Assembly: GCF_030010235.1 (NCBI RefSeq)
Contig: NZ_JASCRS010000004.1
Location: 124,001 to 188,000 of the forward strand
Length of the DNA stretch: 64,000 bases
Source: Leucobacter sp. UT-8R-CII-1-4
GTDB taxonomy: Bacteria; Actinomycetota; Actinomycetes; Actinomycetales; Microbacteriaceae
Direction: 5' to 3'
Under the pieces are notes generated by a model. That model had not been told where the DNA came from. It saw only the letters and a list, made by a program, of their open reading frames with translations, and ran no database searches. Positions 34,162 through 43,906 of the stretch are shown piece by piece (the first letter of the stretch is position 1; every line of letters starts with the position of its first letter). A program made the position numbers and the translations under genes.

Positions 34162-35556
34162 ATGAGTGAATCGACCGTTCCCGTAGTAGTGAAGGGCCTG
34201 CGACACAGCTTCAATAGCGGGGTTACCCGTCCAGAAGCTTGGCGCCGCAGCCAGCTGCTGCGCATGCGAGACATGCTTGTTGAGCGCGAGGCAGACTTCG
34301 AAGCAGCGCTGCACGCCGATCTTGGCAAGTCACCGCTCGAATCGCAGATCACTGAGATTGGCTTTTTGATTGGCGAAATCGATCACACTCTCGCCAACCT
34401 GAGCAAGTGGATGCGTCCCCGTCGAGTGGCAACCCCACTCGCGGTGCAACCGGCGACCGCAAAGATCGTGCCCGAACCGCTTGGCCTTGCGCTGATCATC
34501 GCACCCTGGAATTACCCGCTGATGCTCGCGCTTTCGCCGCTCATCGGTTCGATCGCTGCGGGTAACGCGGCAATTGTGAAGCCGAGCGAAATCGCACCTG
34601 CCACCAGCGCCGTGCTTGCACTGCTCACTCCCGAGTATCTCGATCGTCGGGCCATTGCGGTTGTCGAAGGTGGTGTCCCTGAAACGACCGCCCTGCTGGC
34701 TGAACGTTTCGATCACATCTTCTACACGGGAAACGGCAGGGTGGGTCGCATCGTCGCCCGTGCCGCAGCCGAACACCTCACCCCGATTACGCTTGAGCTG
34801 GGCGGAAAATCACCGGTCTACATCGATGAGACTGTGAATCTCTCTGAGGCAGCGAAACGTATTGCCTGGGGCAAATTTATGAACGTTGGCCAGACCTGTG
34901 TCGCACCGGATTATGTGCTCGGCCGCGCCGAGGTGCTTGCCAAACTCGCTCCAAAGCTCGCTGACGCTATTCACGAGCTTTATGGCAGTGCCGTGCAGCG
35001 CAACCCTGACTATGGGCGCATCGTTAGTGACGCGCAGTTCAAGCGCCTCGTCAATTACCTTGGCGATGGTGAGATTGTGGTCGGTGGCAGCCACGATGCC
35101 GAGACAAGATTTATCGAGCCAACCGTGTTGGCCGGGGTTTCCCGTGATTCCTCGGTGATGCAAGACGAGATCTTTGGGCCGATTCTGCCTTTGGTTGCGG
35201 TCGAGAGCCTCGATGATGCACTCGACTATGTAAATGCCCACGACAAGCCACTCGCCGCCTACGTCTTCAGTAATGATTCTCAGGTGCGCGCCCGCTGGCA
35301 GAGCGAAACAAGTTCCGGTGCACTCTCGTACGGCGTTCCGGTGATGCATCTGACCGTGCCAGATTTGCCCTTCGGTGGAGTCGGCGAAAGCGGCCAAGGG
35401 GCTTACCACGGCGAGCGTTCGTTCGAGGTGTTTAGCCACATGAAGGCTGTGCTTTCGAAGCCGCTGCAACCGGACACACTTTCAGCGACGGTGATGCCGC
35501 CGTTTACTGGGGCCAAGGAGAAGATCGTTCGAAAGGTGCTCGGTAAGCTCCGTTAG
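34162..35556 (+). CDS. Aldehyde dehydrogenase (NAD(P)-dependent)
   Basis: A 464-residue class-3-like aldehyde dehydrogenase that oxidises aldehydes to acids. Motifs are IAPWNYPLMLALSPL (cofactor site), VKPSEIAP, TLELGGKSPVYI (general base Glu), the catalytic Cys246 in NVGQTCVAPDYVL, and EIFGPILPL. The short length and the C-terminal KPLQPDT / TGAKEKIVRKVL region resemble coniferyl/fatty-aldehyde types. The substrate cannot be told from sequence. It is convergent with the DNA glycosylase gene. Confidence 0.92.
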   Translation: MSESTVPVVVKGLRHSFNSGVTRPEAWRRSQLLRMRDMLVEREADFEAALHADLGKSPLESQITEIGFLIGEIDHTLANLSKWMRPRRVATPLAVQPATAKIVPEPLGLALIIAPWNYPLMLALSPLIGSIAAGNAAIVKPSEIAPATSAVLALLTPEYLDRRAIAVVEGGVPETTALLAERFDHIFYTGNGRVGRIVARAAAEHLTPITLELGGKSPVYIDETVNLSEAAKRIAWGKFMNVGQTCVAPDYVLGRAEVLAKLAPKLADAIHELYGSAVQRNPDYGRIVSDAQFKRLVNYLGDGEIVVGGSHDAETRFIEPTVLAGVSRDSSVMQDEIFGPILPLVAVESLDDALDYVNAHDKPLAAYVFSNDSQVRARWQSETSSGALSYGVPVMHLTVPDLPFGGVGESGQGAYHGERSFEVFSHMKAVLSKPLQPDTLSATVMPPFTGAKEKIVRKVLGKLR

Positions 35557-35584
35557 CCGACTTTTGTTCGTTGGATCGCAGGAT

Positions 35585-36784
35585 CTACTGCGCGTCAAAG
35601 TGAGAGGGCAGGGCAAGGTTGCCCACGCCTGACACTCGAACTCGGTCGAGCCCCTGCCAGCCGGCGGCACGCGCGAGTAGCGCCTCAGCAGCTTCTGCTG
35701 TGCGCGCTGCTGCGCCCTCTTCTTGCCAAGCAGCCTGTACCAAGAGTTCGCGTCCCGCTCGATCAGCCTTCAGGTCGATGCGCCCCGCAAGTTTGCCGCC
35801 GACCATGAGCGGCAAACAGTAGTAGCCAAACTGACGCTTCTCTTTGGGTGTGTAAATTTCGATCCGATAGTGAAAGTCAAACATTCGCTCAGCGCGCGGG
35901 CGAAACCAGACAACCGGGTCAAAGGGCGTGAGCAGGGCATCGGGGCTCAGACGCGAAGGAATACGGGCTTCTGAATGTAGCCAGGCAGGCAACGCTGTGC
36001 CTTTTGCGTCTACCCAAGACTGCACGGTCACCGGAATGAGTACGCCGGATTCTTCAAGCTGCTGCACGGCCACTCGAGCTTCACCTGTTTTGAGACGGTG
36101 GTAGTCGGCAAGATCGTTGAGCGTCGCGACTCCGAGCGAACGCCCCGCCTGATCGATCAGTGCACGTTGCGCATCGCCGCGCGACACCGTGCGCAGGGTC
36201 TCGGCAGGCAGTACCTCTTCGGCGAGTGCATATCTCCGCTCAAATCGTTCGCGGCCGGTTGAAACGACCTCACCCGTGGCAAAAAGCATCTCGACTGCTC
36301 GTTTGGTTTCGCTCCAGTCCCACCAGGGTCCACGCTTTTCGCGCGGGCCGCTCTCAAGTTCACGCACAAATTGTGGACCGCCTTCGCGCAATTGTGCGCG
36401 CACTTGCTCAATCGCTGTGTTGCTTTGAACCATTCGTTCGGCGTAGCGCGCCGCGAAATCGTCCATTCGCCAGCCAAAGAGTGGGCGATCCGCGAGTGGA
36501 ATAAAAGCCGCCTCGTGCGCCCAATATTCGGTGAACTCGCCGCTTTGCCAGAGATGCGAATCAAAGCTTTGTGCGTCGTATGCGCCGTGCCGCGAAAACA
36601 CTGGCAAATAGTGCGACCGGGCGAAAACGTTGACTGAGTCAATTTGCAGCACATGCAGTTTGTCGAGCGCTGGATCAAAGGGTCTGCGCGCTCCGAGTTT
36701 TGGCGCTCCCGTGAAACCCTGGGCGACCAGGGAGATGCGGCGCGCTTCTGCAAGGGAGAGGCTTTGCTTTGGGGTTCCGTGCAT
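35585..36784 (-). CDS. YcaQ/AlkX-type interstrand-crosslink DNA glycosylase
   Basis: A 399-residue winged-helix DNA glycosylase of the YcaQ family (HTH_42). The N-terminal helix carries LQIDSVNVFARSHYLPVFSR, where the Q-x-D motif is the catalytic pair of the AlkX/YcaQ branch. Other family segments are EYWAHEAAFIP, LLTPFDPVVWFRPRAERMFDF and YGYYCLPLMVGGKLAGRIDLKADR-like residues. The ATG at 36784 is chosen because a longer frame to 36883 would run into the divergent gene and adds an unrelated hydrophobic leader. The family repairs alkylated and crosslinked DNA. Confidence 0.88.
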   Translation of the reverse strand: MHGTPKQSLSLAEARRISLVAQGFTGAPKLGARRPFDPALDKLHVLQIDSVNVFARSHYLPVFSRHGAYDAQSFDSHLWQSGEFTEYWAHEAAFIPLADRPLFGWRMDDFAARYAERMVQSNTAIEQVRAQLREGGPQFVRELESGPREKRGPWWDWSETKRAVEMLFATGEVVSTGRERFERRYALAEEVLPAETLRTVSRGDAQRALIDQAGRSLGVATLNDLADYHRLKTGEARVAVQQLEESGVLIPVTVQSWVDAKGTALPAWLHSEARIPSRLSPDALLTPFDPVVWFRPRAERMFDFHYRIEIYTPKEKRQFGYYCLPLMVGGKLAGRIDLKADRAGRELLVQAAWQEEGAAARTAEAAEALLARAAGWQGLDRVRVSGVGNLALPSHFDAQ

Positions 36785-36823
36785 ATTCAGGGATGGTATC
36801 GCAACGAACACTAGGATGAATCC

Positions 36824-38053
36824 GTGGAAGAGCAAACCCATGCACGAGCCAGCGATGGCCACACTCTGGCCGATCCTGCGCACGAAGAGGTAGTAGACAA
36901 CGCTGCCGTTGAGCTGCCGCTCGGAGTTCGGGTCGCGGCCGCATGGTCATGGCGACTGATCTTGATCGGTATTGCCGTAGCGGCATTTGTCTGGCTGATC
37001 GCGCAGGTCGCAATTATCGTGATCCCTGTCGTGATTGCACTTCTGCTCTCTGCCCTGCTGTATCCGATTGTGCATGCGTTTCAGCACCGCGGCTATCCGC
37101 GATGGTTGGGTGTTACCGCAGCGATGCTTGCGTTCTTACTTGCGGTCACCGGGCTTATCTGGCTGATCGTTAGCCAGTTTCGTGCAGGTTTCGGTGACGT
37201 AGCCCGTAAAGCGATGGTCTCCTGGCAAGACATTCTTGGCTGGCTTGAAACCACGTTCGGTCTCAGCGCAGATCAGCTCAACGCTGCTGTCGAGCAGGTA
37301 TTTGAAACTATTAAAGACAACCAGGGCCAAATCTGGAGCGGAGCGCTGAGCGTCACCACAACCTTCACTCAGGTGCTCGCTGGTGCGCTGCTCACACTTT
37401 TCTCGTTGATCTTCTTGCTGATCGACGGAAAACGTATTTGGTTCTGGGTGCTGGGCTTTTTCCCGAAGCGGGCGCACGCGCCAATTGATGCTGCCGGTAA
37501 AAACGGCTGGGTATCGGTTGGTCAGTACGTGCGTGTGCAGGTGCTCGTAGCGTTTATTGACGCGGTTGGTATTGGCGTTGGCGCAGCGGTACTTGGAGTG
37601 CCGTTGCCGATTCCTATTGCGATCCTCGTGTTTATGGGCTCCTTCATCCCGTTCCTCGGTGCAATCTCGACCGGCGCGATTGCCGTGTTTATCGCGCTTG
37701 TCTATAACGGACCAATTAACGCCCTTTTGATGCTGAGTGTGGTGATCCTCGTGAATCAAATTGAGGGCCACGTTCTGCAGCCGCTCGTGATGGGAAGCGC
37801 CGTCAAGGTGCACCCGCTCGGTGTGGTGCTTGCAGTCTCAGCCGGTGCATTGCTCGCTGGTATCCCTGGCGCGCTCTTTGCTGTGCCGCTCACCGCGGCA
37901 GCGAGTGCGATGGTCAACACTCTCGTTGAGAAAAATTGGGACCCGGGGCAAGACCCCGTGGCTGACTATCACAAAAAGAATCGAGTTCATCGCGAGGCTA
38001 AAACGCGGGCCCGCATGAACGCACGTACGAATCGCGGAGGAGAGGGCGAATGA
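36824..38053 (+). CDS. AI-2E family transporter (membrane protein)
   Basis: A 409-residue protein with about eight membrane helices and the family pattern of paired N-terminal helices, a cytoplasmic amphipathic region (ILGWLETTFGLSADQLNAAV) and the C-terminal block FIPFLGAISTGAIAVFIAL, NQIEGHVLQPLVMG and GALFAVPLTAA. Members include the TqsA autoinducer-2 exporter and sodium/proton antiporters; the substrate here is unknown. The GTG start lies 39 bases from the divergent glycosylase start. It overlaps ilvA by 4 bases. Confidence 0.9.
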   Translation: MEEQTHARASDGHTLADPAHEEVVDNAAVELPLGVRVAAAWSWRLILIGIAVAAFVWLIAQVAIIVIPVVIALLLSALLYPIVHAFQHRGYPRWLGVTAAMLAFLLAVTGLIWLIVSQFRAGFGDVARKAMVSWQDILGWLETTFGLSADQLNAAVEQVFETIKDNQGQIWSGALSVTTTFTQVLAGALLTLFSLIFLLIDGKRIWFWVLGFFPKRAHAPIDAAGKNGWVSVGQYVRVQVLVAFIDAVGIGVGAAVLGVPLPIPIAILVFMGSFIPFLGAISTGAIAVFIALVYNGPINALLMLSVVILVNQIEGHVLQPLVMGSAVKVHPLGVVLAVSAGALLAGIPGALFAVPLTAAASAMVNTLVEKNWDPGQDPVADYHKKNRVHREAKTRARMNARTNRGGEGE

Positions 38054-39309
38054 CCGCTCTACCAAGCAACAATCCCGCTGCCGAACTCACCCTGGCTGAC
38101 TTCGAGCAGGCACTTGAAACGGTGCACAAGGTCACCAGGCGCACCCCGCTTGAAACCTCAAGGTTTCTTTCGGAGGCAAGCGGCGCATCAAAGGTGTATC
38201 TGAAGTGCGAAAACCTGCAGCGCACCGGTGCCTACAAGCTGCGTGGCGCATATAACCGGCTCGTTGGTTTGAGCGAAGAAGAGCGCGCACGTGGTGTGGT
38301 CGCGGCTTCTGCAGGCAATCATGCTCAGGGCGTGGCATATGCGGCGCGCGAGTTGGGTATCAAGGCGACAATTTTTATGCCTCTAGGTGTCGCATTGCCG
38401 AAGCTGCAGGCCACCCGAAACTATGGAGCAGATGTTCGCCTTGAGGGCGACAGCTTCGAGGGCACTCTTGAGGGGGCACGCCAGTTTGTGAAAGACACCG
38501 GGGCCGTCTTTATCGCTCCTTTTGATCATCTCTCGGTGATTGAGGGGCAGGGGACCGTTGCGCTTGAAATGCTCGACGCGGCTCCAGATATTGAAACGCT
38601 TGTGGTCGCTATCGGCGGTGGCGGCTTGATCTCAGGAGTCGCCGCCGCTGCAAAACTGCGGGCTGAGAAAGAGGGCCGCTCGATCCGCGTGATCGGTGTG
38701 CAGTCTGAAAACACTGCGGCGTTCCAGCCTTCGCTTGAAGCTGGTCATCCTGTGACGATTAAGACCAAGCCAACCATTGCAGACGGTATCGCTGTGGCGC
38801 GGCCAGGCGACCTGACTTTCGAATACGTGCAGAAATACGTTGATGAGATTGTCACGGTTACCGACGACGACATCGCTCGCGCCATTGTTGCGCTGCTTGA
38901 ACGTATGAAGCTTGTTGTTGAGCCGGCCGGCGCCGCAGGTGTGGCAGCTATTTTGGCGGGCAAGATCAAGGCGACCGGACCGATAGCTACGGTTCTTTCT
39001 GGTGGCAACATTGATCCGCTATTGCTGCAGCGAGTGATTGGTCATGGCCTTGCTGCCTCATCTCGCTACCTGAAGTTGCGCATTCTGCTGCCAGATATTC
39101 CTGGTCAGCTAGTTCGTACCGCCTCGATTGTTGCTGAGAAGAACGCAAATGTGGTTGAGGTGCTGCACACAAGGCACGCAACCGAATTGCCAATCAGCGA
39201 TGTTGAGCTCGAGCTGCACATCGAAACCCGCGGCGTCGAGCACGGCCAAGAGGTCGTTGAAGCGCTGCGTGAAGCTGGCTACACCGTGCGGGTGGGTGAG
39301 CGGTACTAA
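38050..39309 (+). CDS. ilvA: Threonine ammonia-lyase
   Basis: Converts threonine to 2-oxobutanoate and ammonia. The 419-residue PLP enzyme has the cofactor lysine Lys63 in RTGAYKLRGAYN, the substrate loop ASAGNHAQGVAYAA, the PLP-phosphate loop IGGGGLISG, and a C-terminal ACT-like domain (~330-419, LKLRILLPDIPGQLVRTASI). One ACT unit and the order of segments resemble catabolic or single-ACT enzymes more than the two-ACT biosynthetic IlvA of E. coli, so its pathway role is uncertain. ATGA overlap with the upstream membrane-protein gene. Confidence 0.93.
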   Translation: MTALPSNNPAAELTLADFEQALETVHKVTRRTPLETSRFLSEASGASKVYLKCENLQRTGAYKLRGAYNRLVGLSEEERARGVVAASAGNHAQGVAYAARELGIKATIFMPLGVALPKLQATRNYGADVRLEGDSFEGTLEGARQFVKDTGAVFIAPFDHLSVIEGQGTVALEMLDAAPDIETLVVAIGGGGLISGVAAAAKLRAEKEGRSIRVIGVQSENTAAFQPSLEAGHPVTIKTKPTIADGIAVARPGDLTFEYVQKYVDEIVTVTDDDIARAIVALLERMKLVVEPAGAAGVAAILAGKIKATGPIATVLSGGNIDPLLLQRVIGHGLAASSRYLKLRILLPDIPGQLVRTASIVAEKNANVVEVLHTRHATELPISDVELELHIETRGVEHGQEVVEALREAGYTVRVGERY

Positions 39310-39324
39310 GGTACTGGCTTCAGC

Positions 39325-39372
39325 CGAAATGCAATAGGCGCCCCGAGTAATCGGGGCGCCTATTGCATTTCG
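39325..39372. terminator. Bidirectional terminator between ilvA and greA
   Basis: A perfect 22-bp stem (39325-39346 with 39351-39372, core AATAGGCGCCCCGA) with loop GTAA. A-rich and T-rich ends on both sides suit both convergent genes. Confidence 0.92.
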
Positions 39373-39404
39373 CTTTCAGTGTGAGGCCGCTGAAGGGCAG
39401 GTGA

Positions 39405-39887
39405 TTAGCCCTCGTAGGTTTCAACCGAGAGAATCTTCACTTCAATCTGGTTGCCATTGGGTGCGGCGTAGCTTGAGGTATCGCCAACCTTGAGCCCCAG
39501 AATCGCGGCGCCAAGTGGGCTTTCAGAACTGTAAACATCAAGGTCAGAGCCGTCTGCGATTTCGCGGCTACCAAGCAAGAAGCGCTCTTCATCGCCCCAG
39601 ATTTCGGCGGTGATTACGGTGCCGACCTCGACAACGCCGCTTGCCTCTGGCGCCTCGCCAACCACGGCGTGCTTCAGCAGCTCTTCAAGATCGCGAATGC
39701 GCGCCTCCATCTGGCCCTGCTGATCCTTGGCTGCGTGGTAGCCGCCGTTCTCCTTCAGATCGCCCTCTTCGCGAGCTGCTTCGATACGTGCGGCAATCTC
39801 ACGACGGCCGGGTCCGCTCAACTGATCGAGCTCACCCTTGAGTCGGTCGTAGGCGCCCTGAGTGAGCCAAGTCTGCTTGTCTGCCAT
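39405..39887 (-). CDS. greA: Transcript-cleavage elongation factor GreA
   Basis: Rescues backtracked RNA polymerase by stimulating transcript cleavage. The 160-residue protein has the N-terminal coiled coil (AYDRLKGELDQL, EIAARIEAAREEGDLKENGGYHAAKDQQ), whose acidic tip DLKENGGY enters the polymerase channel, and the C-terminal FKBP-like domain (LDVYSSESPLGAAILGLKVGD). The ATG at 39887 follows a strong AAGGAGATGCC site on the minus strand; the longer frame to 39947 is not needed. Confidence 0.96.
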   Translation of the reverse strand: MADKQTWLTQGAYDRLKGELDQLSGPGRREIAARIEAAREEGDLKENGGYHAAKDQQGQMEARIRDLEELLKHAVVGEAPEASGVVEVGTVITAEIWGDEERFLLGSREIADGSDLDVYSSESPLGAAILGLKVGDTSSYAAPNGNQIEVKILSVETYEG

Positions 39888-40067
39888 TGCGGCATCTCCT
39901 TGGTATATATGTCTAAAGCCCCAGCGACGCCGGGGCTCAGCGAACAAGTTTAGCAGTTGTGCCGATTTTGCGCCCTCTGAGCTTGCCAGACACTTGTGCG
40001 TGATTCGGCTTGAATTCGCGTGTCTCTGCGTGCAGACGCAAGGCCAGAGGCGAAAAGCTGATCAGCC

Positions 40068-40484
40068 TTAGGCCTCGCCCGTGAGCTCCCAGCAGTCCCT
40101 GACTCGACCAGTCGTTGCAGGTGACGTGGTGATCATGGTTGAAGTGAACCGTCGGGTACGTTCATCGCCCGGAGGGATGGTGATCTGTTTCCAGCCGACT
40201 GTTCCATGAGAAGTACTGAGAGCCTCGACAGCGCACACCACTGTTGCGTCAGCTGGGGCAGTAACCTGCACATCTACCGTGACCGAAGTCTCGCTGTTCA
40301 CCGAGTAGTGCAGATCTTTAAACTCAAGGTCGGAGCCCTGCTGCCAGCCGCCAAAGAGCACAAAGGCGAGACCGGTGAGCACCGCTGCTCCACCTACGAC
40401 CCAACCCAGGCGCTTATCGAGGGTGCGTTTGCGGCCCTTCCCGTAGCGTTCATCGAGCAGCGATTGCGATGCTTGGTCGGTCAC
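40068..40484 (-). CDS. DUF4307 membrane protein
   Basis: A 138-residue protein with a short cytoplasmic N-terminus (LLDERYGKGRKRTLDKR), one membrane helix (LGWVVGGAAVLTGLAFVLFGG) and an extracytoplasmic beta-rich domain (YSVNSETSVTVDVQVTAPADATVVCAVEAL). This matches the DUF4307 family, found in actinobacteria between mca and greA. Function is unknown. It is divergent from mca. Confidence 0.9.
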   Translation of the reverse strand: MTDQASQSLLDERYGKGRKRTLDKRLGWVVGGAAVLTGLAFVLFGGWQQGSDLEFKDLHYSVNSETSVTVDVQVTAPADATVVCAVEALSTSHGTVGWKQITIPPGDERTRRFTSTMITTSPATTGRVRDCWELTGEA

Positions 40485-40591
40485 GCATCCTCATTCTCTT
40501 AGACACAGATTCTGTCTCAGCCCAGACGAGTAGACTGAACCCCGGTTGTCAGCGTACCGGGTTTGTCCGGGAATCACTTGAGAGGGCGTCG

Positions 40592-41461
40592 ATGGCGCTG
40601 AGGCTGATCGCGGTGCACGCGCACCCCGACGACGAATCAAGCAAGGGTGCGGCCACATACGCGCACTACCGCGACCAGGGTGTTGAAGTTCTGGTGGTGA
40701 GTTGTACCGGTGGTGAGCGAGGCGACGTGCTCAATGAGCTGGTCGCTCGCGACCCCAAAAGTCGTCGCGACCTGGCCGGTCTGCGTCGCGGCGAAATGGA
40801 AAAGGCTCGCGACATTCTTGGCTTTGAGCACCGCTGGCTTGGGTACCAGGATTCCGGGCTACCAGATGAGGGCATCGCGGTTCCCGCGGGTAGCTTCGCT
40901 GACATTCCCGTAGAGGTTTCTGCTGAGGCCCTTGTGCGGATCGTACGCGAATTCAAACCTCACGTGATGATCACCTACAACGAACGCGGTGGTTACCCAC
41001 ACCCAGATCACATTCGCTGCCATGAGATCTCGAAGCTCGCCTGGGAAGTGTCAGGCGACGCCGAGGCATACCCAGAGGCTGGAGAGCCCTGGGCCATGAG
41101 CAAGCTTTATTACGAATCAATCTTTAACCCAGAACGAATGCTGCGAGTGTTTGAGACTCTTCGCGAGCGCGATCCCGAATCACCAATGATCGAGCAATTC
41201 GAGGGAATGATCGAGCGCTTCGCCGACAAGCCAAGCGATGTCACCACGCGTGTTGAAGTAGGCAACTACTTTGAGCGCCGCGACGACGCTTTGCGGGCGC
41301 ACGCGAGCCAGGTCGCCCCAGACAGCTCATTCTTCTTCTGGCCGAATGATCTGCAGCGCGAAGCTTGGCCGTCGGAAGATTACCGACTTGCCGCCTCTCG
41401 CGTTGCCACAAGCACTGACGAGACAGATCTTTTCCAAGGAATCAATAAGGAGAGCGCATAA
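40592..41461 (+). CDS. mca: Mycothiol S-conjugate amidase
   Basis: Cleaves mycothiol S-conjugates so that the mercapturate can leave the cell. The 289-residue LmbE-type zinc hydrolase has HAHPDDE (zinc ligands His11 and Asp14, catalytic Asp13), CTGGERGDVLN and the third ligand in GGYPHPDHIRCH. The ATG at 40592 gives the conserved MALRLIAVHAHPDDE; the frame further upstream would overlap the divergent gene. Length and motifs fit Mca rather than MshB, although the two are close. TAATG overlap with the next gene. Confidence 0.93.
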   Translation: MALRLIAVHAHPDDESSKGAATYAHYRDQGVEVLVVSCTGGERGDVLNELVARDPKSRRDLAGLRRGEMEKARDILGFEHRWLGYQDSGLPDEGIAVPAGSFADIPVEVSAEALVRIVREFKPHVMITYNERGGYPHPDHIRCHEISKLAWEVSGDAEAYPEAGEPWAMSKLYYESIFNPERMLRVFETLRERDPESPMIEQFEGMIERFADKPSDVTTRVEVGNYFERRDDALRAHASQVAPDSSFFFWPNDLQREAWPSEDYRLAASRVATSTDETDLFQGINKESA

Positions 41462-41742
41462 TGTTTGCCGCAGTTCAATTCGCTTCGGTGCTTGCAGAAG
41501 CGGCTGAGAGCGAGCAGTTTGACCCGAACAAGGTCACCCCAGGTGTTGGCGGATTCTTGGTGATCGCGCTGCTTGCGATTGCACTGTTTTTCCTCGGCTT
41601 TGACATGGTGCGCCGTCTGCGCCGGTCAAAGTACCGTGCTGAGATTCAGGAAGAACTGGCAGCTGAAATCGCAGAGCGCGATGCAGCAGCACAGGCGAGC
41701 GCGCAGGGCGAGACTGATCCTCGCCCCGATTCTCAGGCCTAA
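41461..41742 (+). CDS. Small single-span membrane protein next to mca
   Basis: A 93-residue protein with a central membrane helix (GFLVIALLAIALFFLGFDMV) followed by a basic stretch (RRLRRSKYR) and a helical, Ala/Glu-rich tail. The start overlaps the mca stop (TAATG). Similar genes next to mca are common in actinobacteria; function is unknown. Confidence 0.83.
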   Translation: MFAAVQFASVLAEAAESEQFDPNKVTPGVGGFLVIALLAIALFFLGFDMVRRLRRSKYRAEIQEELAAEIAERDAAAQASAQGETDPRPDSQA

Positions 41743-41751
41743 GCAGTTCAA

Positions 41752-43572
41752 ATGGTAGCCACCCCGACACAGGTGCTAGCCGAGGTATTTGGCTACCCGG
41801 CGTTCCGTGGCGACCAGCAGCAAATCGTTGAACATGTCACCGCAGGCGGTGACGCCGTAGTGCTGATGCCCACGGGCGGCGGCAAATCAATCTGCTATCA
41901 GGTGCCGGCGCTGTGCCGCGAGGGCACGGGGATCGTACTGTCGCCACTGGTTGCGCTCATGCATGACCAGGTGGCAGCACTGCAGATGGTGGGAGTGCGG
42001 GCGGCGGCATTAAATGCTGCAATGTCGTTCGAAGAGCGCAGATCTGTTGAAGAAGCGTATGCTGCAGGCCAACTGGACCTGTTGTATCTCGCTCCGGAAC
42101 GACTGAGCTCGCCAGGCACCATCGAGTTGTTGCGCCAATCGAAGATCGCGCTTTTTGCCATCGACGAGGCGCACTGTGTGTCGCAGTGGGGCCATGACTT
42201 CAGGCCAGACTATTTGAGGCTCGGTGCGCTCGCCGTTGAGTGGCCAGATGTGCCGCGCATTGCTCTCACCGCAACCGCGACACCCGCAACACATCGTGAA
42301 ATCACCGAGCGGCTGCATCTTGAGCAGGCGAAGCACTTCGTCTCAAGCTTTGATCGGCCCAATATTCGCTACCAGATTGAGTCGAAGGGGCAGGTTCGAC
42401 AGCAGCTCACTAGGTTTGTGCGGGATCAGCATGCCGGTGAGGCTGGGATTGTTTACGCGCTGAGCCGTCGCAAAGTCGAACAGACTGCCGGCTGGTTGCG
42501 TGATGCCGGGGTTGATGCTGTTGCCTATCACGCTGGCTTGCCGGCTGCCGAGCGTCTCGCTGCGCAGACTCGTTTCTTGCGTGAAGACGGTGTCGTGGTG
42601 GTTGCGACAATCGCCTTTGGAATGGGCATAGATAAGCCTGACGTGCGTTTTGTTGCCCACATTGACCTACCTAAATCAGTCGAGGGGTATTACCAGGAGA
42701 CCGGTCGCGCCGGTCGTGACGGTGATGCTGCGGAAGCATGGATGGCCTACGGGCTCGCCGATGTTGTGCAGCAGCGGCAGCTGATTGAGGGCGGCGATGG
42801 TGACGAGTTTGCGAAGCGCAATCAAATCTCGCATCTCAACCACATGCTTGAGCTGTGCGAAATTGTGCACTGCCGGCGACAGTATTTGCTGCGCTATTTT
42901 GGCCAGGAACTTGGCGAGGCGTGCGGCAATTGCGATGTCTGCCTTGACCCGCCAAAGCTTTGGGATGCCACAGTGCCGGCACAGAAGCTGCTCTCTACTG
43001 TGTTGCGCACCTACAACGAGCGCGGTGGTCGCACCTTTGCTGCCGGGCAGCACATTGACGTGCTGCGAGGCGTCGGCTCTGAACGTGTCACGCAGTTGAA
43101 ACTTGATGAGCTGAGCACCTGGGGGATCGGTGCCGATCTCTCCGTTGCGCAGTGGCGAGGCGTGGTGCGGCATTTGTTGGCCACCGGGCAGCTGGAATCA
43201 CAGGGCGAGTGGGGTGTGCTTGCCCCGACTGAAGCCTCAAAGCCTGTGCTGCGCGGAGAGCAGCAGGTGATGATGCGCGAAGAGGTGGTCGCGCGGGCGG
43301 CCGGGCGATCCAACGCAAAAAAGCAGGCCGCTACCGCGGACCTCACCGAAGCTCAGGCCGAAGTGTTCGAGAAGCTGCGCGAATGGCGACTCGGCGAAGC
43401 TCGTGAGCAGGGTGTGCCGCCCTATGTGGTGTTTGGTGACGCGACTCTGCGGGGGCTTGCTACTCATCTGCCACGTGACGCTGAGGCATTGCTTGAGATT
43501 TCGGGTATCGGCCAGGCCAAACTTGAGCGCTACGGTGAGGCTGTGCTTGAACTGCTTTCAGCTTCGGTATAG
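41752..43572 (+). CDS. recQ: RecQ-family ATP-dependent DNA helicase
   Basis: A 606-residue 3'-5' DNA helicase. Helicase motifs are I ([11 protein letters not shown], ~43), II ([19 protein letters not shown]), III (ALTATATPA) and VI ([12 protein letters not shown]). The zinc-binding region is [12 protein letters not shown] plus CGNCDVC, followed by a winged-helix domain and a C-terminal HRDC domain ([29 protein letters not shown]). The full set of domains means a canonical RecQ. It starts 9 bases after the previous gene. Confidence 0.95.
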   Translation: MVATPTQVLAEVFGYPAFRGDQQQIVEHVTAGGDAVVLMPTGGGKSICYQVPALCREGTGIVLSPLVALMHDQVAALQMVGVRAAALNAAMSFEERRSVEEAYAAGQLDLLYLAPERLSSPGTIELLRQSKIALFAIDEAHCVSQWGHDFRPDYLRLGALAVEWPDVPRIALTATATPATHREITERLHLEQAKHFVSSFDRPNIRYQIESKGQVRQQLTRFVRDQHAGEAGIVYALSRRKVEQTAGWLRDAGVDAVAYHAGLPAAERLAAQTRFLREDGVVVVATIAFGMGIDKPDVRFVAHIDLPKSVEGYYQETGRAGRDGDAAEAWMAYGLADVVQQRQLIEGGDGDEFAKRNQISHLNHMLELCEIVHCRRQYLLRYFGQELGEACGNCDVCLDPPKLWDATVPAQKLLSTVLRTYNERGGRTFAAGQHIDVLRGVGSERVTQLKLDELSTWGIGADLSVAQWRGVVRHLLATGQLESQGEWGVLAPTEASKPVLRGEQQVMMREEVVARAAGRSNAKKQAATADLTEAQAEVFEKLREWRLGEAREQGVPPYVVFGDATLRGLATHLPRDAEALLEISGIGQAKLERYGEAVLELLSASV

Positions 43573-43658
43573 CGCGCAATAGGTGAGTGCTTGGCAGCCG
43601 GATCTTTTGCCTATAAGTGAAGATCAAATGAACGCAGCAAATGCGAAGCCCTGTTGTA

Positions 43659-43688
43659 TTGCGCAATGTGACACACGGCACGTATAGT
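43659..43688 (+). promoter_or_regulatory. Candidate promoter of the str operon
   Basis: TTGCGC at 43659-43664 and TATAGT at 43683-43688, with an 18-base spacer, resemble a housekeeping-sigma promoter. This predicts a 5' leader of roughly 210 bases before rpsL. Confidence 0.5.
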
Positions 43689-43906
43689 TGATTCTTGGTG
43701 TGTTCCACCGTCGTTTGCCGTGCGCGGTAAACGCTGGGGGAGTCACCAACGGGTCACTCGGCGAAAGTCGAACTACCCCCACGGCATACCTGCACCCGTT
43801 GCGCACTCTTGAGTGAGCAGCAGCAGGTCAGTGGCCACGCGAGTGGTCGCGAATGCTCAAACATTGCAGCATTCCTGTCACCGTGCAGGAGTAACAAGGA
43901 GAATCA
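43689..43906 (+). promoter_or_regulatory. Structured leader of the str operon
   Basis: The leader holds no gene. A hairpin forms between GGGGGAGT (43736-43743) and ACTACCCCC (43772-43780), with one bulged A. A strong GGAG site precedes the GTG of rpsL. Whether the hairpin binds a ribosomal protein is unknown. Confidence 0.4.

Noticed and set aside
36785..36883. N-terminal extension of the YcaQ-type glycosylase with a hydrophobic leader
   Set aside because: It would overlap the divergent AI-2E gene and would put a signal-like sequence on a DNA-repair enzyme; the internal ATG at 36784 is better.
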